The notes under the pieces are model-generated. The model was not told the DNA's origin and ran no database searches. It was given only the letters and a program-made list of their open reading frames with translations. Below, in pieces: positions 10,025 through 22,158 of a stretch of 64,000 nucleotides of DNA; positions within the stretch are counted from its first letter, which is position 1, and every line of letters starts with the position of its first letter. The DNA is from Favolaschia claudopus (lineage: Eukaryota > Basidiomycota > Agaricomycetes > Agaricales > Mycenaceae): contig JAWWNJ010000030.1 of assembly GCA_037176885.1 (NCBI GenBank), positions 1,922,001 through 1,986,000 of the forward strand, in the 5' to 3' direction. Position numbers and translations under genes: made by a program.

Positions 10025-10689
10025 GCTTGAGAGCAGACGCGACGATGAGCGGAGGTGATCAGGAGATCAGTGGCTATGTCGGCAGGCCCGGCACGATCCG
10101 CCGTGCTCTTGCCGTACACTCAGCCAGGCTCGCAAGCTCGCCTTTGGCTGAGCTCCCACGTACCTCCAGGTTGACCACCATTATGCACATGGCAATTTGG
10201 TGCTTGGTTCTTTGGTTTTTCTGTAGACTTTCCAATACTTTTTACTGTACGTACGTATACTATTTCGACCCTAACTTCAACAAACATCACTGATCACCGT
10301 GACCCATGTGTCACGCCATCCCTGCCGCGGAAATTGAACCGCGACCACCGTAATGCGCGGCCAGCGAAATGTTCAGCGAGTTGGTTGGTGAAGGGAGTAA
10401 CACCAGAATGTTGAATAGTAACGGCGTTGAGAGGTTCGAGCCTTTTATATCGCTCACCCCTTGCTCTACTGCAGAGTATTTATGCCTTATGTAAGGCAGT
10501 GACGACTAGTATTTACGGGAATCGCAGTAGTTATCCTCGAATACTCTGCAAACCTTGTTGCAGACATTCTTTCCACTTGATTGGAAAAAGCTGCTTCCCC
10601 AAATATATACAGGAACCTTCTTGAAATGTGTTTTACAATCGAGGAAAGTAGGCCTTTGCCGCGACGTGCTCTAAATTTTGAGTATAATA
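10025..10689. other. Intergenic stretch between DIRS-1 and the GTPase gene
   Basis: No coding sequence is supported. At about 10315-10385 (minus) there is a T-arm-like GCGGTTCAATTTCCGC, but no acceptable tRNA fold. The rest is probably the 3' flank of the GTPase gene. Confidence 0.5.
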
Positions 10690-13600
10690 TCACTGCACTC
10701 GGGCCTTCAGGGAGTCCATCATTTCAAAAATAGATTCCTCTTTGTCGGCGCGAACTTTGGCGAGAAAGGACGGACATTTGTCATCAGCTTCAGATGAGCA
10801 ATTATTTAGCAAACACGTAGATGCACCGCATGACGTGCCATACCAGTAATCACCGTCACATCCCGCACAATGACTCGAACTCGATGTTGAAGTTCAGCTT
10901 GAACCAGTTCGACGCATTCAGCTAATGCCCCTTTGATACCTGCTTTCAATGCCTCAAATATGGGAACAGCCGAGCCTTCAATGAAGCTTTCATTTGACTG
11001 AAAAATATCATTGTTCGGTATCATGCAGGGAAGGGTGCACTTGCCTCCTGTGTGAGGTGAGCAATGGCAGAGGTTGTTGATCTTGAAGCAACTCACTTTC
11101 ATTCTGGCAAATCGATTCCGCCCTGGAGTTATTGCTGCAACTGAAGCATATTGAGGAGACAATCGTGTTTTCATCAACGGTGCCCAAATGCGTCTCGCTT
11201 GCCGCTGCTGAATGGTAATCCCCTTAGTAATCGTAGAAGACAGGTCCTGCACCGAGGTTTCAATTGAATGGAGAGATTTGTCCACCGATCTGTGCCGCAG
11301 GTTCGAAACACTGCTGCTAATGGCAGTATGAATACTCTATCCAGATATTCAGAAAGCCAGGTTAAAACACATGGAATGGCACCACCTTCATGCAGTGGAG
11401 GACGGTACGTGGAATATCTTCATTGAACACAACATGCCATAGCCTCTGCAGAGACTCGGAATCGGCGATTGGGGAAGTAAGGAGCGCATTAAGGTTTGTG
11501 GAGCCGAATTCTCCTTGACGCCGCATGAGTGCAAGGTATTGATTCCATTTGTGCGTCTCCGCGACAGCTTGAAAGACATGAAGACTTTGTTGCTTGGCCT
11601 TAAAATGCGTATGGGATGTGACCTCCGATGAGAAAGGCGGAAGGCTTACCGCATCAATAAGTGGGCTGGATTCATCTACGATCATTGCAAACATCTTCTC
11701 GATGGATTGGACCAAGGAGGCAACCTCTTGTTCGCACTCCTGCGATGTTAACAGTGAGCAGAGGAAGCACGACAAGAACAGGTTAGCACCTTCTCCAATC
11801 GTATCTCGCTCCCCTCATCATCACCCTCTACAGTGATGGAACTTTGATTGAGCAGTTGATAGGTAAGAAACAGCAAATGAATAGCGTCTGAAACACCCTG
11901 ACGCTCCCCTATATGCATTGTATGTGTGTACAGTGCAGGTATACCAGTCTGGCGGAACAGTGAATATTGGACTGGTTAGTGCCAGAAAACTAACTTCGCT
12001 TTTCGATGAAAATATTGCGGTCTTAGTTGGGCTGTGATCATGTAGAATACTGGATGGGGACTGAGTGTCCAGTGGAACTGAGAGTACAAGAGCCGCACAG
12101 GTAATCCGAACTGCCGACACAGAAAATAGGGATTGGTCGAGGTGGTGCAGACGCCCCGGAGACATTGGCGTAGATACTTTGATACTTGTGTTGCAATGCG
12201 GATATCACGGCAAGACATCGACCTTGCTGGACAGATATCCCTATTAAGCGCTGTTGGCCCTCAAATAGCCACGTACCGCCAATTCTTTCTGTCTCTGGCA
12301 CATAGCTAGCTATGCCGAGACTTGCCCTGAGTTTCCGTGTTTCGGGAAGTCGGGAATGTTTCGAGTCCTTTGGCTGCTTTTTTTGACTTTTGTGGGTCTT
12401 GAGCTGATTGGTAAGCTCTTCAATCTCCTACAGAGGTGGATTCAGTGAAGGCGATTTCCTGTGAACTCAAATTTACAGCGTCTTTGCTGGAAGCAGTGTC
12501 AGCATTACTTCCGATGACCTGATAAGGAACATCAGCGAAATTGACGAAAGATGTTGGTCAGCGGGGCTCACATCATGCTGGGTAAGTACCAAAACAACTG
12601 AATCTTCCGCAATTCTGCCGTCGATGATGCTCTGCGAAATGCTAGACGCACATCAGAATTTCCATCGGAGCAACAAAGTGGCACACACTGCTTCTTCAAG
12701 TAATTCTGTACACCCTGGGCCAATTGTAAGTAAACCACTTGACTGAATAATCAATCGGAGCCTCTCACCTCATCATCAATTGCCCTGTTGATCGGGGCGA
12801 CTGACGAGCAGTGATGGTGAGTGAAGAGAAGAGAAGAGTGAGTATTCCGCTCTTGACTAACCCAGAAATATTGTGTTGGCGTCCTGCATATACTGGTCCG
12901 CGACTTTGTTGCGAACTTTAACACAAGAACCAGCAAAATATAATCAGGGCAAGGATAGTTCGAACACGGTCGTCTGGATTGAAACACACCAATATCAGCG
13001 TCTCCATGGCCTGGAAGGTCGGCGAGAACAATTCCGGAGGAGAGCACGGGGAAAGGTCCACGTATGTTCACCCTATAAAAAGCTAAGTGAAGAGGCGAAG
13101 TTCACGATTCACTCTAATTTCACCTCGCTATGAGGGGCCAAGTCGCAGCGCCCCAGAAAGGTTTTAACTGGATACCGTCAGCGGGCTATCGATGCGTAGG
13201 GCCTACATATGCCGACATACCTTTTCCCTGATGTCTTTCGGAGTACCGGAAACAGTAGAGGCGTTGCCCAACTTGTCCTTAACAGCAGGATCGTCGAGCA
13301 AGTTGTCGATAAGGGAAGATTCCAGCTCTTTTGATTGTTCGGGTAGCATCTCCTGCTTTTCTACTGTCCCCATCTTTTTCAGATCCTGCCGGCTACCTGT
13401 TTTTGAGTTTGAATAAGCTGGAAGATAGTGGCGACCGACTCGGGATAGATCTTGAAAAAATTAGGAGCGGTAGCAGTAAATTGATGGACCGATGACAAAC
13501 ATTAGCCAATTTTCCAAGAGAGTCGGGATTGTTCGCGTCGTGACTGATGGGCGGGGTGAGTTACCACCCTTGCAACCAGGTGAGTCTCATACACATCAGT

Positions 13601-14350
13601 TACAAGATGCCTCAGTTCCTGAAATAAAAGTAAGCCTCAAGAACGTCAGGAACGGCGATGACGATTCTGGCTGACCGTTTCCCATTGCTGACGAGTCTTA
13701 AACAAGACCGTGGCGACCGCTTCTGAACCCTCTTGATACGATATCTCGGTCACAACAGAGGTACAAGCGCCACCCTGAGAAAGGGTCAGTCACATCTTTA
13801 GATCTTGAAGATAAACAAATCAACCATATCAGCGGCAGAAAGCACGGAGCATCCTAGCAACGCGTTCAGGAGAGTGGACTTGCCGCTCTAAGGAAAGAAA
13901 GATTAGAGAAAAGCAGCTGAAAAGACATTCCTGCGAACCCCTGGGGCTCCTATCAGTACAAAAAGAGGAGGCAGAAGACGAAGACCGCCACCTGTTCTTC
14001 CTACCACAGCAACTTTATGATTGGGACGGTAGGCGCCGCCGACGAGAAGCTTCTCGATTTTTTCCATCTCAATTTGCGCTTCGGAAGGGAGGGAGATACT
14101 TCCACCAGGCAAACTTAAATCTCGAACGACGCCAGAGACGAGATCTAAGCAGTTCAGCGTGAACGCGATGAAAGCAATAGAGAAAAACGAGATTCACGGT
14201 ACACGTTTTCCAAGTCAACGTCCTTCGTTAGCTCGGGTGTATCATCGGTCTGCAGTAAAATACTGTTTAAGTGGCCCTCTCGGAGATCAACTATTACAAA
14301 CCAAGGAGGAAAGGCTACTCGCAGGACTGAGAGCCATCGGTCCACACAAA
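10690..14350 (-). CDS. SLIP-GC-like large GTPase (dynamin-type), multi-exon host gene
   Basis: The coding blocks on the minus strand are in family order. An N-terminal helix (DDTPELTKDVDLENV, about 14250) and LPGGSISLPSEAQIEMEKIE precede the G1 loop VAVVGRTGGG plus GKSTLLNALLG, split by an intron (about 14015 and 13887). ACTSVVTEISYQ is at about 13755. G3 DLPGHGD is near 13015 and the G4-like VLTQHD near 12580. A charged coiled stretch (EIEELTNQLKTHK, about 12425) follows, then HKWNQYLALMRRQGEF...LNALL near 11540 and the C-terminal RRIWAPL...RMK helix block near 11180-11100. The last exon ends SLKARVQ with a TGA at 10690-10692. Introns of 50-65 nt separate the blocks. Vertebrate SLIP-GC is a nuclear replication-associated GTPase; the fungal role is unknown. 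The exact start was not resolved. I saw no certain disabling mutation. Confidence 0.75.
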
Positions 14351-14398
14351 GGACTTGGATGGGATGCAGACGTTGTTAGTCACGTGGTGCCCCAGTAA

Positions 14399-15535
14399 CC
14401 AGCTATGCGACCCGTGCCTTCGCCACTCCGGCTACCGCACTCGGCACCTTTCTGACTGATGTTCCTCTGACTACATCTACCCCTGCTGTGACGTCTCCGA
14501 CTACTTCTACGCCTTTGACGACTGCTTCTACCCCTCCCTCTGCTTCCCCAACTTCGACTAGCTCTGCTTCTACGCCTCCAACTGTGTCGGCACCCTCATC
14601 TGTTTCTTCTTCAAACAACAATGCTCCAGTCGTGCTTGGAGCGACTCCCGCCTCTAACTCCACTGTCGTAAGCCATCAAGCTTTCTCGTCCTTGGCTGAC
14701 TCCGCTTCGGGTTTAGGTCGCTGAAAAACTCGTGATTCCGCTGGTCAATCCTTTGTAAGTAAATCTCACGTCGACTTGAAGAACACTTCATCAAGACATT
14801 GTATTCGGCGCCGCGGTGGGTCCTCCCGCTAGGAGTGAAGGGCTCAAAGGTCAGTGATTGTTTTTTATATAATTGAGGTTGCTCCTGGAATATTATCCAG
14901 CGGTGACGACGCCGGTAGCGGGTCCGTCGACAGCGAAGAAGGGCAAGAAGCGGGTTAATAGGGATTCTTTGAGCCCAGCGTACGTTCCAATTCCAGGCAA
15001 CTTATCTCTGATTTTACATTCAGATCACTATTCTATCAAGATTACTTGAAGACTCACGACGCAGTCCCCTCGTCAGGAAAAAGGGATCTGATCCATAGCT
15101 GCCGCTTAGATCCCAGAGCCGCTGTAGATGTGGTAGCAGTCCGCGGCGCTTGATAGCGATTGATAGTCTACATATCCTTGGCACCGGACCTGGTAGTGCC
15201 GATATCCATGGCATGCGGATCAGTAGCCGCCCATAGGCGATGATAATCACTGTGATATCACCTCATCGGAAACTGCTCCACATGAAGCTCAGAACATCCA
15301 TGCACCAAAGAAAGTCTGCCTGTATTCAAGTTCAATCAGTATTGAGTCCAAAACTGTGAGTTGCTTCAAGGGAAGAACCTGCAAGGAACTTGATGAAAAT
15401 TGCTAAGTCCACGCGGCACGTGGATCAATGAGGCTCTCAAGAATTCGACAAGATCTTTGCGGATTTATCTGAGGAAGATCGCCTGGTTTGTACACCTCTT
15501 CCTCGTCCCTTTCTGACTGTCTAATATATCGCAAG
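14399..15535 (+). other. Ser/Thr-rich exon cluster of unknown gene (possible 5' part of an X element)
   Basis: A Ser/Thr/Pro-rich open stretch (SPTTSTPLTTASTPPSASPT..., 14402-14724) is followed by short exon-like blocks: VAEKLVIPLVNPL before a GTAAGT donor at 14756, DIVFGAAVGPPARSEGLK near 14800-14850, VTTPVAGPSTAKKGKKRVNRDS near 14905-14970 before a GTACGT donor, and FDKIFADLSEEDR near 15445. Introns of 45-60 nt fit between most of them. Blocks between 15030 and 15420 have no convincing coding potential. No domain was recognised. Position directly upstream of the X-type tail at 15536 suggests, but does not prove, that it is the gag part of that element. Confidence 0.3.
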
Positions 15536-16063
15536 AAATGGACCCGTCTCAGTACTGAACGTAACAAAGCCAAGAAGGCCGCAAAACAGTCAGCGGCTGG
15601 CGCCGCGACCCCGCTGAAGAAGCGCGCACACCCCGTCCACCCGCCTCAGCCACCAGCTCCGGTTCCGCCCCCTCCAGCGGCCAGTGCTCAGCCGCACCCA
15701 GGTGCCGCTACACAGCCAAGGAAGTCTGGGGTGCGATTTGCACCACAGGAGTCTTCCTACCCCGCCTCTCACTCCCTACCCCATAACCCTGCCACCATCT
15801 CTATTCCTACGCAGGTAATGGCGTCCCCAATTCCTACTCCCCGCCCCAGCTCTACTCCTTATGCCCCCTCGGTGGCCATGTCCACTGCCGTCCCGTCCCC
15901 CTCTCCACGTTCAGTAGCTCCTTCGCCTATGGCCATTGATGCTATTCGACCTGAAAGGGGACGTCGACAACAGACGGCACGGCGAGGCGGTGCAGTGTCT
16001 GCGTCTGATACGCGGATTGACTCCCAGGGCAACCTACTCTTCCGTGGCGATCCAGGATTTTGA
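15536..16063 (+). pseudogene. Second X-element C-terminal coding tail (KH part absent)
   Basis: The open frame begins without a clear start (KWTRLSTERNKAKKAAKQS) and joins the X tail at about 15610 (KKRAHPVHPPQPPAPVPP...). From there it matches 317-768 nearly base for base up to the stop at 16061-16063. The KH domain seen at the window start is not present; a different lysine-rich segment stands in its place. It lies 60 bp upstream of an X polypurine tract and LTR, so it is the 3' end of another, rearranged X copy. Confidence 0.6.
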
Positions 16064-16113
16064 AAGATCGTTCATTCTACTGGGCTTTGGTCTTCGTCGA
16101 GGCGACGAATCTT

Positions 16114-16299
16114 GAAGAGGGGGTGATGTCAGGGGACTCCACAGCTATGACTTGGGCAGAAGTTCTCTGTCTCCAAGACATCATGCTGTGCTCACTTATG
16201 TCATATCTTATGTCACCTCTTGTATATAAGTAGTCCGCTGGGGATCTCTGATCCCCAGGTTTGTTATCGACTTGGCTCCTGGGCCCTTCTCCCCTTACA
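16114..16299 (+). mobile_element. Family X polypurine tract and LTR, second copy
   Basis: AGAGGGGGTGA is followed by TGTCAGGGGACTCC at 16127 and ends CCCTTACA at 16299 (173 bp, same length as 832-1004). The right flank is minus-strand DIRS sequence, so this element end is inserted into or recombined with a DIRS copy. Confidence 0.85.
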
Positions 16300-16744
16300 A
16301 CGACCCGGCGCTGCTCATGAACGGGGAGGGAGTCGACACGGCGAAGCTCACCCAGAGAAAAGTTTGCCAGAATATCTGCAGTGGTTGCAGCGTGCTCGGA
16401 CGGTGTGGCAGGCAGATTCCGTGAGAAGGCGCGGCCCACTCGGGGGCTGGTGTACATATCCAATTGACGCACCATAGGTACAGATATTATGTAGGTGTTG
16501 TACGAAGGAGGGATCAGGATAATCCTGAAGTAAGAAAGATAGCATAGCGGGATTAAGGGAGCTAGTAACACGAGGACCGGGGGTAGGGGCAACTGGGAAT
16601 GTGATGTGTGTATTAGGACGGGCAGGGGGAGGAGGCATTAGATGGGCAGAGAGATGAGCAGTATGCAAGAGGGGTGATAGAGAGGGTGGGGTGCGAGGAG
16701 CCAGTGGACGAAGGAACCGAAGGGTTGGTCGGAGTGGGGCAGAG
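16300..16744 (-). pseudogene. DIRS-like pol N-terminal fragment
   Basis: The minus-strand text contains LSFLLQDYPDPSFVQHLHNICTYGASIGY and, one frame over, SRNLPATPSEHAATTADILANFSLGELR. This matches the region just upstream of the RT in basidiomycete DIRS elements. It has an internal frameshift, is cut on one side by the X LTR (16299) and on the other by the Y 3' LTR (16745). It is probably part of the same DIRS-2 family as 51263-52465. Confidence 0.55.
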
Positions 16745-17106
16745 TGTAAGGGCAACCTTTAGGACCCGAGATGTCTCGAGGGTCTTGCGAGGGAGAATCC
16801 AAAGTTAATTAAAGACGCTACTAGGAATACATTACAGCGCACCTAGCGAGGGAGAATCCAAAGAGAAGAAAGGCTAAGGATTCCCACGATAGGTTAACTA
16901 ACTAATTCCCACAAGGCCGGGTCAACCGGCAATAGTCCCTGGCCCGATCACATGCTAAGTCCCGCCTTGATGACGTAGTTGGACTGGGATCTTGTGTACC
17001 CAAAAGTAGAACTCTGTCATAGTTTGATGGAGCTCCACAGGAATAATGTAATGGGACTTGGGCAGCCCTTTGCGTCATGCTGCGCAGAACAGGGGTTCCC
17101 CTGACA
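16745..17106 (-). repeat. Y 3' LTR
   Basis: 362 bp. On the minus strand it starts TGTCAGGGGAACCCC (17106) and ends GGTTGCCCTTACA (16745). It is preceded by the polypurine tract AAGGGGGGGGTGA (17107-17119). The same LTR occurs at 17456-17840 (plus orientation) and 46334-46705. Its terminal bases resemble family X (TGTCAGGGG...CCCTTACA). Confidence 0.9.
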
Positions 17107-17145
17107 TCACCCCCCCCTTGGAATGCAGCGCCTCGACGCATAGAT

Positions 17146-17455
17146 CACACCTGAGCTGGAGTCGACGAGCGGTCACGGAAGGGAAGGGAATCGAAGGCAG
17201 CGACAGCAATGGAGCGAGGTTTGGAAGGGTATTTGCGGTAGAAAGCAGCGACAGCGTCCGGGGCAAAGACATTAGAGTGCTTTACCCATTGATCATGGGA
17301 CGGGTCATAACCCTTCCAGCGAACAAAGTACCATAGACTCCCATAGCGGATCTTGGCATCCAATATCTCCTCGACCTCCCATTGCTTATCGCCAGGAACG
17401 TCAAGGACTGGTGGCGGCTCTTCGTGTCTGGGGCGAGTGGGGAATGGATCGGCTT
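17146..17455 (-). pseudogene. Y integrase C-terminus with chromodomain
   Basis: The minus-strand reading is ADPFPTRPRHEEPPPVLDV, then a chromodomain core (EVEEILDAKIRYGSLWYFVRWKGY) with the conserved aromatic cage positions Y/W/W, ending STPAQV and a stop at about 17149. Chromodomains at the integrase C-terminus define chromoviruses and are thought to steer insertion to marked chromatin. This is the piece downstream of the Y solo LTR insertion. Confidence 0.85.
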
Positions 17456-17840
17456 TGTCAGGGGAACCCCTGTTCTGCGCAGCATGACGCAAAGGGACTT
17501 GGGCACTTCTGCCCAAGTCCCATTACATCATTCCTGTGGAGCTCCATCAAACTATGACAGAGTTCTATTTTTGGGTACACAAGATCCCAGTCCAACTACG
17601 TCATCAAGGTGGGACTTAGCATGTGATCGAGCCAGGGACTATTGCCGGTTGACCCGGCCTTGTGGGAATTAGTTAGTATATGTTTGCCACACCTAGCGTG
17701 GGAATCCTTAGCCTTTCTTCTCTTTGGATTCTCCCTCGCTAGGTGCGCTGTAATGTATTCCTAGTAGCGTCTTTAATTAACTTTGGATTCTCCCTCGCTA
17801 GACCCTCGAGACATCTCGGGTCCTAAAGGTTGCCCTTACA
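17456..17840 (+). mobile_element. Solo Y LTR inserted in opposite orientation into the Y element
   Basis: 385 bp, TGTCAGGGGAACCCC...GGTTGCCCTTACA. It is flanked by a perfect 5 bp TSD GGCTT (17451-17455 and 17841-17845). Removing LTR plus one TSD joins the Y pol reading KLELVEA to DPFPTRP in frame. It is therefore an independent insertion of a sibling element that later lost its body by LTR-LTR recombination. Confidence 0.9.
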
Positions 17841-17957
17841 GGCTTCCACAAGCTCAAGTTTCACGACAGGGAAGACAGGGTGGAGGGCAGAGTACTGGGG
17901 GGGCAGCTCCAGTTTGAAGGCACCATTACCAACGACCTTCAGAACCTTGAAGGGTGA
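17841..17957 (-). pseudogene. Y integrase C-terminal segment
   Basis: The minus-strand reading FKVLKVVGNGAFKLELPP and YSALHPVFPVVKLELVEA is the domain between integrase core and chromodomain. It is bounded by the solo LTR on one side and by the Copia/X fragment on the other. About 12 bp of the expected RLGP connection are missing at 17957/18419. Confidence 0.75.
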
Positions 17958-18418
17958 GTCCTCAGTTCTCACCGTTGACTTCAGGCAAGTATTTACTTCA
18001 CATTGCTAGAGTTCTCACTGTTGACTTCAGACCTCTGTGCTTGCCTGTTCAACAGGTTATGGGCCCCGGCCTTTGAACATCTCCTGAGTTTATCATCCTG
18101 AAATCTCATCCCTCTGCGCTCTTCACTCTCTTTGCCCTTATAGTGTGTGTGTTTAAGTCTTGTAGTTAGGAACACCAACTGTTAGGACAAATCCTCTTTG
18201 AGAGGTAGTCTTTGATCCACCAGAAAACAAATGGTTGTCAGGGGACTCCACAGCTATGACGTCTTCTGACTTGGGCAGAAGTTCTCTGTCTCCAAGACAT
18301 CATGCTGTGCTCACTTATGTCATATCTTACGTCACCTCTTGTATATAAGTAGTCCGCTGGGGATCTCTGATCCCCAGGTTTGTTATCGACTTGGCTCCTG
18401 GGCCCTTCTCCCCTTACA
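17958..18418 (+). mobile_element. Chimeric insert: Copia-A LTR end and leader plus X LTR
   Basis: 17958-18054 is the 3' part of the Copia-A LTR (ends CTGTTCAACA). 18055 onward is its primer site GGTTATGGGCCCCGG and untranslated leader, nearly identical to 54131-54320. 18236-18418 is an X LTR (TGTCAGGGG...CCCTTACA). The left flank of the X LTR is ATGGT, the same target as at 54.3 kb, but the right flank is Y integrase instead of a second ATGGT. Confidence 0.75.
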
Positions 18419-19313
18419 GGTGGGAGAACTTCACCGAAGGGCGGGTGGTGCGGATATCTGAAGCATCAACCCACACCCGGTCACCAACCTTGATATCTGG
18501 AGCTGGCGTCCGTCGGCGGTCATAGTACTGCTTGTACTCTGCCTTGGCCTTGACTAGCGCGGCCTTCGCCTCAGAAACCCCTGACGCGATCCGGTCGTGG
18601 AACTCGTTTACAGCCTCCAACCTAGAACGTGCAGCGTGGGGCTCAAAGCCCATCCGTGGAAGGCGACCAGTGTCCGTCATGAACGGTACCTGCTGCGTGG
18701 AGGAGTGCATGTGGTTGTTGTACGCAAACTCCGCTGCAGGCAGCAGCTCATCCCAGTCGTCCTGCTTGTGATTGGTGAAGAGCCTGACGTACTGCTCGAG
18801 TTCCTGGTTAACGCGCTCCGTTTGGCCGTCGGTCTGCGGATGGTAGGCCGTAGAGGTGGCTGGAGTAACCCCAACAAGGCGCCAAAGCTCGCGCGTGAAC
18901 TCTGCGATGAACTGGGTGCCACGATCCGAGATGTACTTCTCCGGCAGGCCATGGTGGCGCCAGACATTCTGGTAGTACAGACGAGCAGCACCGACTGTGT
19001 CAATGGTGGTGTGACACTCCATGAAGTGCGCTCTCTTCCCAAGGGCACAGACAACGACCATGACTGCATCGTATCCATGGGCCTCGGGAAGCTCGACGAT
19101 AAAGTCGACTGAGACAGTGTGCCAGCGCTCTTCCGGGACCTCGGTGGGGTGGAGCTCACCAATTGGAAGTCGACGAAGGGCCTTGGTGCGACAGCACAAG
19201 TCACAAGTTGCGACATACCGACACCGACGTGGCGAGACAGTTGGGGCCACCAGTAGTTCCGAGACACGAGCTCCAGGGTCTTGAAACGACTGGCATGTCC
19301 TGCAACGCGCGTT
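18419..19313 (-). pseudogene. Y integrase core
   Basis: The frame reads [16 protein letters not shown] (zinc-binding CxxC half), [19 protein letters not shown] (first D), [13 protein letters not shown] (second D), [17 protein letters not shown] (E), and [18 protein letters not shown], then breaks at 18419. The N-terminal part before CDLCC is in another frame ([20 protein letters not shown]), so a frameshift lies near 19210. DDE residues are present. The upper end (19313/19314) is fused to a TRIM LTR in the middle of its tRNA-like arm. Confidence 0.8.
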
Positions 19314-20277
<964 letters not shown>

Positions 20278-20321
20278 CGACAATCTTCCCCCGGAAGTAA
20301 AGGAGTCCACCTTCAACACCC
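20278..20321 (-). pseudogene. Y pol sliver between TRIM array and giant element
   Basis: Forty-four bases whose minus-strand reading VEGGLLYFRGKIVV is the usual start of the pre-integrase region in Ty3 elements. Joined across the giant element to 40846 it gives SSEWR-VEGGLLYF, showing that the 20.5 kb element was inserted into Y. Confidence 0.7.
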
Positions 20322-22158
20322 TGAAACGCTGCACTTGAATATATCGATATGAGATGCAAAGTGCGCAATGGACTAATCCACTACAAAACACACAAACAAC
20401 TCAACCAACACACACAACACTCCAACACTTATATATGTCTCAACAAGATACACCAAGTGCTTCCTATTGAGTTCGTGGGGTCCAATCCGAAATCCAGATG
20501 TAGTTCAACTTCGTCTACTGGTCTGAACTGACGCAAAACAGGTTCTTTACTGACTATAGTTTAGAGGAAATCCGTCCGCGGACTTTCCAATGAACAAGGT
20601 ATATCGGTTTTTAGGATACAAGACTGGGAGGAACTCCAACAGTCAGGGCGAATTGAATATATTAGACACCAGCCAATTGCTAGAAATGCCTCGTACACAC
20701 ACTTCTTACAGTGCCACTGCGACTGTAGACCTGAACTTCCAAGCTCTCAGGTACGTTTGACACTCCTTTATATAGCACAAGCTCCAAGGCACTAATCGTA
20801 TCCCGTCAGGTTACGTGCAGGCAAGTCTGAACACGATGCGTCCGCGGATAGATCGTCTACTCTCTTCAACTTGGGGAGATACTAGATCACTCTTAAGCAC
20901 ACTTTCACTTCAACTGATTCTGAGTAGTCCGCGGGTTAAGTGGACCAGTCAAACGCAACGCTGGTAAATGGGGGCGAGCAATGCTCAAACGGGCCAAGTC
21001 CTTGGAAGGTTACTGGGTTGGCTATGCCACGACAAAACTCCACAGTCCAAAGTTTCCGCGGGTGAACGCTTCTAGAAACTTAAGTCTTAATTCACACTTG
21101 TCTGAACTTCAACAAATCGTTCCTAATGAAGACAAAAACTAGCAAGCAGATAACTCCAATTTAAATGCCTCTACGTCCCTGCCTGAGTACACCAACGCCG
21201 TCAATGACCTGCGCGCGATGAACTAGACAAACGACGAGAAATACATGGTCTTTTATACTAATGCCAAGAAAATACATGATGTAAACAAATCTGAGTCAAG
21301 ATACAGAAACAATTGAGTTGGGATTGGGTATACGTAGGTCTAGCAGCCGTCTGCCGCTCTGAATCGTCACGATCCGTCCATGAAAAGTCATCTATTCTGA
21401 CCATCTCACGGTTGAATCACTATCTTGGTCATCCGCGGATGTGTATCACTGTTCCGCTCCGACGTGTCTCCCCGGCATCCATGTAGATCCTCTAAATCAT
21501 ATGGTTGCTCCACTCCGTCTAGACCTTTCTAGATCTCTAGTTCTGTTTCCAGACCATCAGATCACCGTCTAAGACATTCCTATGCTTCAGTGTCAAACTA
21601 TCTCATCAGCGGCATACAGGAAAGTGCTTCCGTGATGTACATGCCGAGTCCGCGGAGTATTCTCCGTGACATGATGGATGTCCGCAATCACTGTTCCAGA
21701 TCTGAGGCATTACCCTGCCGTTGATCCAACGTCCGGCACCCTTATGTTCAAGGTACATTGGTGCGGCAACTTGTCTGTAAGTCTTCGGCAGGTCCGCGGC
21801 GTCTATGTATCTCATAGACCTTTCGTTTGGATACTCCGCGGGCCTTCCTCCGACATTCCGTCTTGCTTTACTACAAGTCCAGACTGCACTTCAACTCAGT
21901 CTTCATCTGTTACTCTTGCAACACTCAAAACCTTGGGTTACTCCTTGTGCCGCGGGCCTCTATGATTATCTCCAGTAACGTTACGACCAGCAGCTCGGAG
22001 CTCACTCTGATCCTCCTTCAAGTCACCATAAACAGGAGTACTGACTTCCTATTGATAGTCGAGTAAAGCTCTTAGTGCCATGCAGCTAATATGGGTATTT
22101 GTGCCACAAGTTACTACAAAAGCTAGATAAATACGCGCAAAATTGACCACGCGTATCA
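20322..22158 (-). repeat. Giant element 3' LTR (1,837 bp)
   Basis: Near-identical to 39009-40845. Differences noticed: 21942 T/G, 22026 A/G, 22031 A/G. No coding sequence is supported; the short ORFs differ in no useful way from noise. It holds about nine CCGCGG palindromes. On the minus strand it starts TGATACGCG at 22158 and is preceded by the polypurine tract. Confidence 0.95.

Noticed and set aside
10315..10385. Possible tRNA gene on the minus strand (GGTTCAATTTCC)
   Set aside because: Only a T-arm-like piece; no box A and no acceptor stem. Not supported as a tRNA.
16745..17840. The 362/385 bp inverted repeats around 17107-17455 as terminal inverted repeats of one large DNA transposon
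   Set aside because: Each copy is a complete LTR (TGTCAGGGG...CCCTTACA); one has its own TSD GGCTT and the other follows a polypurine tract, and the centre is Ty3 chromodomain coding sequence.
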